Source of the DNA: Moorena producens 3L
Lineage (GTDB): Bacteria > Cyanobacteriota > Cyanobacteriia > Cyanobacteriales > Coleofasciculaceae
Assembly (NCBI RefSeq): GCF_000211815.1
Contig: NZ_GL890843.1
Coordinates: 1 to 59,279, forward strand
Direction: 5' to 3'
DNA length: 59,279 bases
A program made the position numbers and the translations under genes. A model generated the notes under the pieces. The model was given only the letters and a program-made list of their open reading frames with translations, had not been told where the DNA came from and ran no database searches. Of the stretch, positions 15,711 through 22,907 are shown piece after piece; the first letter of the stretch is position 1; each line of letters starts with the position of its first letter.

Positions 15711-16580
15711 GGTTATTCTAATTTAGGTTATAGCCTCTAGGTTTTAGGCAATAGGATTAAGACTATCGTTTGCTAGCCCCGGCTCAAACACGGAGGCTGT
15801 CAACTGCTTTGCTTATACCTAAGACCTAATACCATTAGTCTAATCCCTATAATTTATGTTATAATTACCGTTTTTATGCTATCCCTCAGTTCATAGGTTA
15901 TTACCCATTACCTATAGCTATTATAAATAGGTTGTGAACTATCACGGAGGCAGGATGCCAACAATAACTATTATTTTGGGTTTCTGGATGTTCACAACTC
16001 GTTTATAAACCCTAGCCCATTACCAAATAACTCTAGGTAGCGTTCCTGAGGCTAGTATTGATGTCAGCTATTAGCTATCAGCTATTAGCTATCAGCGTGT
16101 CGCGTATCAGCTATCAGCCATTGGCCGTAGGCGACGCTACTTGAGGTGTTTATGCGCTACAGATGGTGCTACTTGAGGTGCTTTTGAATAAAATAAGCTG
16201 ACTGCTGACGGCTGACTGCTGAATGCTTAAGTATTGATTAATCTTATTTACTTTTAAGACTTAAGAGTGCCAAATCGATTAAGCCAATTTGGCGCTTATT
16301 GACTAAATTCAGTCAATTTTGTCTTATGCGATCGCACGCCGATTTTTCGGATTACAAAAGTATGCAAAAGTAAGCGTTTATATATAGATGACTCCTGGTT
16401 AAAGTTTCGCTATTTCCACTCTATATATAAACCAAACAAGTCATATTGGCCACATGATTGATTTCACAATACTTAAACTATTAATTAAAAGTATTATGGT
16501 CACGGGTTCATAAGGATAGGTTTTTAGAAATCATATCCACCTACCTAGAGGTAAGGTAGTAGAGTTGTCAAGAGACAAAA
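15711..16580. other. Long intergenic region with repeats, no gene seen
   Basis: 15711-16060 is AT-rich unique sequence. 16063-16235 is a degraded copy of the TAGCTAT/GCTGACTGCTGAATGCTTA repeat family. 16274-16301 contains a GCCAAAT...ATTTGGC hairpin. 16328-16336 is a HIP1 site. The last 130 bases are AT-rich leader for the CHAT remnant. No open frame with coding character was found. Confidence 0.5.
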
Positions 16581-17598
16581 ATGACAAAAATAAAAATCAG
16601 ACTATCGAAAAGTCATGACCAGGAATTCGATATCACATTGATCATATCTAATCAACCAGAAGACCTGAGAGGTTTTTTACCGCCCCAACCACCAGATTTG
16701 CAATCATCATTCAATCAATGGCTGTCCGGCTATCGTAGTTTAGAGGGTGTACGCCTCGAACTCAAAAATGTGATTGTTTCTTCCGATGTTCAGAGCCAGG
16801 CTAGGGAAGTGATAGCCTGGGTAAATGAATGGCTCAACTTTGGCAGTAGCCAATGGCAGCCGATCCGGGATAAATTAATCGAAGTAGGAAGCCGATGGCA
16901 GGGTGCTAAAAAAGAAGAAATGTACATCATCCTTGATTTTCCCGAGGAGAAGTTTATTCAATTAGGTCGTATCCCTTGGCAAGAGTGGGATTTGTTGAAA
17001 AACTACTACTCAGACTCTGAAATAGCTTTAAGGCTTTATGGTAAGCAAGCTCAGACAATTATTACCATTCAAAAATATTGGAAAGTCCGAATTTTGCTGG
17101 TTGTGGGAAGGAGTGACGACATCCAAACCGAAAACGATATCAAGATAGTTAAAAATTTAGAAAAAAAAGGAGCAGAGGTTAAGTTATTACTTCAGCCTAC
17201 CAAAGAAGAACTATCGGAAGCACTTTGGCAAGAACCAGGCTACCAGATTTTCATCTTTAGTGGTCACAGTAGCTGTGATCAGCAGACGCCAATTAGCTGG
17301 CTTGAGTCAGGGTAAGCGCAAAGAGGTAGACCAACCGATTCAAAGGATGCAGCCAAAATTAAAATTGAAATACGAGGAAAATGAAACTGAACTACCAGGC
17401 TCTGTTACTGGAATAAAAATGTTATTAAACGGGCAGTTATATTTTGCTCAATCCTCTCGGTACATCACAGATAAAGAAAGTTACCAGGCCAGACAAAATG
17501 GCTTTAGTATCAGAGCAATCCCCGTCGCCATTAATGGTATTGCTATAGCGGTTAATCCTAACTTAAAAGTAAGCATTCAGCAGTCAGATGACCGCTGA
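16581..17598 (+). pseudogene. Broken CHAT-domain / PstS-like fusion gene
   Basis: The first frame (16581-17315, 244 aa) is the N-terminal part of a cyanobacterial CHAT (caspase-like) protein: MTKIKIRLSKSHDQEFDITL, GFLPPQPPDL, IPWQEWDLL, SEIALRLYG, KVRILLVVG, then IFIFSGHSS with the catalytic-type His, before a stop at 17315. The catalytic Cys region is missing. In another frame (about 17340-17570) follows GQLYFAQSSRYITDKESYQA, then QNGFSIRAIPVAINGIAIAV, then NPNLK, which matches the N-terminal lobe of PstS-like phosphate-binding domains. It ends inside a 52-bp GTAAGCATTCAGC hairpin element that supplies the terminal residues and stop. Deletion between the parts, a frame change and 3' truncation indicate a dead gene. 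CHAT plus substrate-binding fusions are plausible in cyanobacteria, but an original single protein is inference. Confidence 0.65.
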
Positions 17599-17620
17599 GA
17601 GCTGACTGCTGAATGCTTAC
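17569..17620. mobile_element. Minimal GTAAGCATTCAGC hairpin element
   Basis: 52 bp: GTAAGCATTCAGCAGTCAG and its exact complement CTGACTGCTGAATGCTTAC flank a 14-base loop. It has the same termini as the 184-295-bp elements at 32006, 40046, 45955 and 57278. No 8-bp flanking duplication was found here. Confidence 0.65.
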
Positions 17621-17748
17621 AAAAGTAAAAAGTCAAAATTAACAATTAACAATAGGGCTCCTAAATCAAATGTGATAATTTTTGATGCCATATTCCCTAC
17701 TCCCTACTCCCTACTCCCTGTTCCCTTTGCTAAAGTAAAAATTAACAA

Positions 17749-18792
17749 TTAACAAACTTCCATCAGCACATCCTGATGCATCCTTGCCCGGTCTACCAAT
17801 GACTGAATTTGATCTTTAGTCAATGCTTCACCATTAGCATAGTGTTCTAGCCAGGTTTTACTAATCACATTGGGGTCATCTGGTAAACTAGCAACATCCC
17901 ATCCAGGTAAATCCAGTTGCTCCATCAAGTAGTTAACTTTGGGGTCATAACTGAGGGCAAAACATCGACATTCTTCCGCTGCTGCCATAATCAAACTGTG
18001 GTAGCGCATCCCAATCGCCATTTCCACCCCCCGAAATAATCCTTTCAATTCTCTAGGGTCTTCTATAGAAAAGATCTGATGGGGACCCGTTAACTGAGAC
18101 GCAATAGATTGGGCAATGGCCAAATCTCGGGAAGCTTGGAAAGGGACTAATAAAATACAGGTTTGTGTGGCTTTCTGAAAATCCACTAAGGCATGGGTCA
18201 GATTATTCAGGCGTTTGGGAGTTAGGGTAGAATGCGATCGCAAAGTAACTGCTACTCTTGGTGCTGGTAAATCCCACAATCCTGGTACAGGTTTGGAGTC
18301 TAATGCCCAAACTGGATCCGGAGCCATAATAAAGGGAATTTCCCAATCTGCTAGGAGTGTCGCTGAGCCATAATCCCTGACACTGACTGCTGTACATCCG
18401 GTGAAGGACCGCTGGGCTAGCCAACCAATCAGCCGACGCTTAATTGGACCAACCCCCTGGGCCCAAGCAATGGTTTTCAGACCCATCCTTTGGGCTAATC
18501 CCATTAAACCACAGTAGTAGAGAGGGCTAGCGGCACTAGTCACATCTTGGATTAAACTACCACCCCCCCAGATGAATAGTTCGGAAAGGCGCATAGCTTT
18601 GAGCACTGGTAGGGTAGACATGCGATCGCAACTTTCCACTCCATAGCGCTGACGAGTTTGACTAGGGTTACCGGAAAGGACTATCGGCTTCACTGACTTT
18701 GGTAGCATTTGCAGCAGTGACGCTAACAATGCTTCATCGCCACCGTTGCCCTTGCCGTAATATCCACATAAAACTGCTTTGACTTGCTTCAT
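17749..18792 (-). CDS. csaB: Polysaccharide pyruvyl transferase CsaB
   Basis: 347 aa, the usual length for cyanobacterial CsaB. The N-terminus VLCGYYGKGNGGDEALLASL is the family hallmark, followed by LFIWGGGSLIQDVTS, KTIAWAQGVGPI, VSVRDYGSATLL and the C-terminal AIGMRYHSLIMAAA. CsaB transfers pyruvate from phosphoenolpyruvate to secondary cell-wall or exopolysaccharide sugars as a ketal, which in Gram-positive bacteria anchors SLH-domain proteins. It lies 7 kb from the exopolysaccharide cluster on the same strand, so a shared glycan is possible but not shown. The start ATG begins at the conserved VKAVLCGYYG segment. It is separated from comM by two copies of a repeat-bearing duplication and is probably transcribed alone. 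Confidence 0.88.
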   Translation of the reverse strand: MKQVKAVLCGYYGKGNGGDEALLASLLQMLPKSVKPIVLSGNPSQTRQRYGVESCDRMSTLPVLKAMRLSELFIWGGGSLIQDVTSAASPLYYCGLMGLAQRMGLKTIAWAQGVGPIKRRLIGWLAQRSFTGCTAVSVRDYGSATLLADWEIPFIMAPDPVWALDSKPVPGLWDLPAPRVAVTLRSHSTLTPKRLNNLTHALVDFQKATQTCILLVPFQASRDLAIAQSIASQLTGPHQIFSIEDPRELKGLFRGVEMAIGMRYHSLIMAAAEECRCFALSYDPKVNYLMEQLDLPGWDVASLPDDPNVISKTWLEHYANGEALTKDQIQSLVDRARMHQDVLMEVC

Positions 18793-18838
18793 GCCTTCAA
18801 CTCGTCTTGGCTACTACTCCCCATATTCCCATCCGTGA

Positions 18839-19172
18839 GTGTAAAAAAAATACCAATTAAAGTAGGGTGGGCAAAGTAATATTATCTAGAATACTCATTT
18901 GAACCAAACTGTTTTTGCCCACCCTACAAGCTATATTCCCATCTGTTAACCGATCCGTTAACCCATCAATTGCCCCTGATTGCATCCTATTGCATGGGAT
19001 CAATAGCGTGTAAAAAAAATACCAATTAAAGTAGGGTGGGCAAAGTAATATTATCTAGAATAGTCACGCATAACCAAACTATTTTTGCCCACCCTACCAG
19101 CTATATTCCCATCTGTTAGATCGATTAACCCATTAATTGCCCCTAATTGCATCTTATTGCATGCGATCAATA
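18839..19172. repeat. 169-bp tandem duplication at the comM 3' end
   Basis: Sequence from GTGTAAAAAAAATACCAATT (18839) recurs at 19008 with a 169-bp offset. Each half contains a GTAGGGTGGGCAAAGTAATA hairpin (18862-18927 and 19031-19097), AGCTATATTCCCATCTGTTA, and a TTGCATCYTATTGCATGSGA/TCAATAG segment. In the second half that last segment encodes the last codons of comM. Confidence 0.75.
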
Positions 19173-20683
19173 GTACGATATTGAATGGCTTCAGCAACAT
19201 GTTCAGTTTTAAGGTCATCATTACCACTCAGGTCGGCAATGGTACGGGCAACTTTGAGAATACGGTCGGTGCCTCTAGCAGAAAGACCAAGTTTGCGAAT
19301 AGCGCTTTCTAATACATTACGGGAAGTATCATCTAATTTACAGAATCGACGTAGATGATGGCTTTGCATCTGAGCATTGCAATGAAGAGTCGGTTCAGTT
19401 TGGAAGCGGTCACGAGTGCGATCGCGTGCGACTTGGACTCGTTCTCGCACCGGTGCTGATTCTTCTCCTGTAGACTGTCTAGTGATTTCTTCAGGTTTAA
19501 GCCGATTGACAGCTACTTGTAAATCAATGCGATCCATTAATGGTCCTGATAGCTTCGACCAATATTGTTCCCGTTGGCGAGGGGAACAGCTGCAGGGTTG
19601 AATTGGGTCACCAAAGTATCCACAGGGACAGGGATTGGTACTAGCCACTAAGGTAAACTGAGCAGGAAACTGTACCGATTGGCGGGTGCGGGAAATAGTG
19701 ACTTGTCCGTCTTCCAAAGGTTGGCGTAAGAACTCTAACACATTGCGCTTGAATTCTGTCAACTCGTCTAAAAATAGAACTCCCCGGTGGGCTAAGGAAA
19801 TTTCCCCCGGTTTCGGAAAACTACCACCACCGACAAGAGACGGACCAGAGGCGGAATGATGGGGACTGCGAAAAGGGCGATCGCAGATCAGTTTGCCGCG
19901 ATTTTTCAATAAGCCAGCAACAGAATAAATTTGAGTGACCTCCAAAGCTTCAGCAAAACTCAACGGTGGCAAAATTCCCGGTAATCGTCGCGCCAACATG
20001 GTTTTACCACTGCCAGGAGGACCGACAAAGATTAAATTATGTCCCCCAGCCGCAGCAATTTCTAAAGCTCGACGCCCATGAGCCTGACCTTTAACATCCT
20101 TTAAATCCGGTGCAGTAGACTGGGTTACTTGCAACTCCCCCACGCTATCAATCTCTACCGGTGAATAGCGGTTTGGCTGGTCAAGGAAATCAGCAACATC
20201 GGATAGGTGCTCAAATCCATACACAGTGATGCCATTCACCACTGCAGCTTCTGTAGCATTGTCAGCAGGAACCACTAAGCCACTAATTCCCATTTGCTTT
20301 GCTGCCGCAGCAATTGGAAGTACACCAGCCACAGGTCGCAAACTGCCATCAAGAGACACTTCTCCGAGAAATAGGTGGTCTCCCAATAACTGAGGATTTA
20401 ACTGTTCCGATGCCGCTAAAATCCCGACACTGATTGGTAAATCAAAACTAGGACCTTCTTTCCGTAAGTCAGCCGGGGTCAGGTTAATCACAATCTTGCG
20501 TATCGGAAAGGCAAAACCAGCATTTTTCAGTGCTGCTTTCACCCGTTCTCTAGACTCTTGGACAGCGGTATCCGGTAAACCAACGACTACAATTCCCGGT
20601 AAGCCACCAGACACATCTACTTCAACCCCTACTTTTACAGCATCAATGCCGATAATTGAACCACTCCAAACCCTAGCCAGCAT
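19154..20683 (-). CDS. comM: YifB/ComM-family Mg-chelatase-like AAA+ ATPase
   Basis: 509 aa from the ATG at 20681-20683, where the family begins (MLARVWSGSIIGIDAVKVGV). An in-frame TTG at 20713 would add ten residues. Domains in order: an S5-fold N-terminal domain (GGLPGIVVVGLPDTAVQESR, RKIVINLTPADLRKEG), Walker A GPPGSGKTMLARRLPG near residue 219, ALEVTQIYSVAG, FRSPHHSAS, GEISLAHRGVLFLDELTEF, STNPCPCGYFGD with the Cys-rich CSCSPRQ, and the C-terminal LGLSARGTDRILKVARTIAD. In Haemophilus and Vibrio ComM is a hexameric helicase aiding branch migration of incoming DNA in natural transformation. That role is plausible in cyanobacteria but unproven here. The last codons lie inside the 169-bp duplication. 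Confidence 0.9.
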   Translation of the reverse strand: MLARVWSGSIIGIDAVKVGVEVDVSGGLPGIVVVGLPDTAVQESRERVKAALKNAGFAFPIRKIVINLTPADLRKEGPSFDLPISVGILAASEQLNPQLLGDHLFLGEVSLDGSLRPVAGVLPIAAAAKQMGISGLVVPADNATEAAVVNGITVYGFEHLSDVADFLDQPNRYSPVEIDSVGELQVTQSTAPDLKDVKGQAHGRRALEIAAAGGHNLIFVGPPGSGKTMLARRLPGILPPLSFAEALEVTQIYSVAGLLKNRGKLICDRPFRSPHHSASGPSLVGGGSFPKPGEISLAHRGVLFLDELTEFKRNVLEFLRQPLEDGQVTISRTRQSVQFPAQFTLVASTNPCPCGYFGDPIQPCSCSPRQREQYWSKLSGPLMDRIDLQVAVNRLKPEEITRQSTGEESAPVRERVQVARDRTRDRFQTEPTLHCNAQMQSHHLRRFCKLDDTSRNVLESAIRKLGLSARGTDRILKVARTIADLSGNDDLKTEHVAEAIQYRTIDRMQ

Positions 20684-20713
20684 AGTGTTAGCCTGATAAG
20701 TGTTTTGGGACAA

Positions 20714-21226
20714 GGAAAATCAAATAAGGGGAGAGTAGGAAAACTCCCCATCTCCCCATTACCAGTCTCACTTTTTCCTTCGTTTCTCTTTTTACGAACC
20801 TTCACTTAAAGGCAAGTATAGTGCTTATCGCCTGGAGAGTTTAACCGGGAAATTACATAAATCAAGAGTACTGATCTCCTTTCCATAAAAGGGATGTAAC
20901 CTAGGATTTTCCGGGAATCGGGACTCGGGAATCAGTAATTGGGACTCGGGAATCAGTAATCAGTAATCAGTAATCTTACGACCATTAGCCATTAGCCATT
21001 ACCTATTACCAAAAATCCAGGGACTATTTGGGAAGACATTAATCGAAGTTGATATTACAGATAGTTTTCCACTAACGCAACAATTATAGTAGACCTCTTA
21101 CAAAAGTATTGTTCTGATAGTGTTTGTCTCAATTCTTGTTCAGGTGATCCGCTGCTCCGAAGTTCCCTGTTCCCTACAACTGCCGCCAAGTCTAGTATAC
21201 TGAGGTTGGGTTGATAGGAATTACCC
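20714..21226. other. Intergenic region upstream of fic and comM
   Basis: Divergent promoter region with no gene seen. It holds an AACTCCCCATCTCCCC-type tract (20740-20760), a CGGGAATCAGTAATTGGGACT tandem (20917-20965), AGTAATC heptamers (20953-20975) and CATTAGC/CATTACC tracts (20984-21010). Confidence 0.45.
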
Positions 21227-21475
21227 ATGCAGTCGTTTGAACCAGGTTTTATTGAGCGCCAGCTGATTACTCAAAATCTACTGCGTACTATCCGGCTGAT
21301 TGGTGAGTACAAAGGCAAGCAAGAACTGTTCAAAGAACAGTCACCCCAAGTTTTGCAAACACTACGTCAGGCGGCGATTATTCAGAGTACGGAGTCCTCC
21401 AACCGCATAGAAGGCATTACAGTGCCCCTGGAACGCATCAAGGAACTGGTAGCGGAAAAAACTACGCCCCGCGAT

Positions 21476-21501
21476 GAAGCTTCGCTTCCGCTAAAAGCGA
21501 T
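21476..21501. mobile_element. 26-bp insertion inside a HIP1 site (small dispersed repeat-like)
   Basis: Flanked by GCGAT on the left (21471-21475) and ending with its own GCGAT before CGC. Removing it regenerates GCGATCGC and restores the fic reading frame as PRDRSEQE. Its interior (GAAGCTTCGCTTCCGCTAAA) is partly self-complementary (GAAGC/GCTTC). This matches the description of very small mobile repeats in cyanobacteria. Confidence 0.7.
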
Positions 21502-21981
21502 CGCTCCGAACAAGAAATTGCTGGCTATCGAGATGTACTTAGTACCATCCACAGCAGCTATGCTAACATCCCTTTCACTCCAGGGGTGGTGTTACAGCTG
21601 CATCGTGACCTTTATCAGTTTTCTGTTGGTGAGGGTGGGCGCTGGAAGTCGGTAGATAATCAAATCAGCCAAACTTACCCAGATGGTACAAAGGTTGTGA
21701 GGTTTCAACCACTTGCGGCTTATGCTACACCATCCGCGATGGAACGCTTGCATGAACAATTCAATCGCCTCTGGCAGTCTGAGCAAATCGAACCCTTACT
21801 GCTCATCCCCACCTACGTCTTAGATTTTCTGTGCATCCACCCTTTTAGTGATGGCAATGGACGGATGGCTCGGCTGCTGACACTACTGTTACTATACAAA
21901 GCTGGTTACGAGGTGGGGCGGTTTATTAGTTTGGAACGCATTGTAGAACGGACAAAGGAAAGCTACTACGATACACTTTAC

Positions 21982-22349
21982 CAAAAACTTTGGGTAATCG
22001 CGCCCCATCCTTCTAGGACTGCTTTTCCTTTTGTGTGCTATAATAAGAGTATAATTAATAAACTTTTCTTTAGATAGGTATGATCTAATCATAAGTAGAC
22101 AACGTAAAAAATATGTATTAGATACGTATTGCGTAATTTGGTCTAACGACTATAACGTCTATGAAAAATTAGATAAGAAAAAGTATCTGTCTATCCATAT
22201 AAAAAGGTACGGTGGGGCACACCGAAACCTGGATCCATGATCTAAACGCTCGGGGAGATTTGTCCTCTACTTTTCCTGGTTCCGGCAAGGGATAGCAAGA
22301 CGAGTCGTAGATCCAAGAATCCCCGTTCTTCTAGGACGGGGAGTGTCAA
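21982..22349. mobile_element. IS200/IS605-like element remnant inside fic
   Basis: 368 bp inserted directly after TTTAC, in line with IS608-type insertion 3' of TTAC. The left end holds CATCCTTCTAGGACTGC. The right end holds the hairpin CCCCGTTCTTCTAGGACGGGG (22321-22341) typical of cyanobacterial IS605-family right ends. No transposase or TnpB frame remains; the longest reading is a 40-50-residue stretch (YVLDTYCVIWSNDYNVYEKL) that I do not recognise. No target duplication is seen, as expected for this family. Confidence 0.65.
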
Positions 22350-22661
22350 CAGTCCTCCCAAAGCTGGCATCAGGGACAGCATAGTTTGTTACCTTGGTGG
22401 GAGTATTTTCTGGGAGTGTTGGTGCTATCAGCGTACCGGGATTTTGAGCAACGGGTTGGGTTAGTAACCTCAACCAAAGGCGCTAAAACAGCGATGGTGC
22501 TAGATGCCATTAACAATATAGTTGGAGATTTTTCGATCAAGCATTTACAGGATCAATGTCCTACTGTAGGAATTGATCTGATTCGTCGTATCTTGCGCCA
22601 GGAAAGGAAAGCTGGGCGGCTCGAATGCCTTGGGCGAGGGCCAGATGCCCGTTGGCGGAAG

Positions 22662-22716
22662 AAATAGGTACTGTACCTATTAAATAGGTACTGACAAGCT
22701 AGTTAGTACCTATTTA
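22662..22716. repeat. Nested AATAGGTAC palindromes after fic
   Basis: AATAGGTAC-T-GTACCTATT (22663-22681) overlaps a second pair, TAAATAGGTAC (22681-22691) and GTACCTATTTA (22706-22716). The first arm contains the fic stop codon. It could serve as a terminator or be a remnant repeat. Confidence 0.6.
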
Positions 22717-22907
22717 AGGGGAATTTCCGTTGGAGAAGCTGTGTGCTCAGGCTTATGTCCGCACCTTCAAAGCCCAGTGGCAAGCACAACAGTTGCTGAT
22801 CTGACTCCCCATCTCCCCACACTTAAAAAACTTACAACACTTAACACACTTAACACACTTGAAACACTTACAACACCTCGTTCTCTTTCCCTGTTCCCTG
22901 CTAGATA

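Larger units (their letters stand above)
21227..22667 (+). pseudogene. Fic-family AMP-transferase gene broken by two insertions
   Basis: Joined in order the three pieces rebuild one Fic protein. Piece 1 (21227-21475) includes TESSNRIEGI, the inhibitory (S/T)xxxE(G/N) helix. Piece 2 (21502-21981) reads SEQEIAGYRDVLSTIHSSYA, VVLQLHRDLYQF, and the catalytic HPFSDGNGRMARLLT. Piece 3 (22350-22667) reads QSSQSWHQGQHSLLPWWEYF, LGVLVLSAYRDFEQRVG and a winged-helix-like C-terminus ending GRGPDARWRKK. A 26-bp insertion at 21476-21501 and a 368-bp insertion at 21982-22349 separate the pieces; removing both restores one reading frame. Intact Fic enzymes transfer AMP to target hydroxyls, with autoinhibition through the N-terminal Glu. 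The gene cannot make full-length protein as it stands. Confidence 0.88.
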
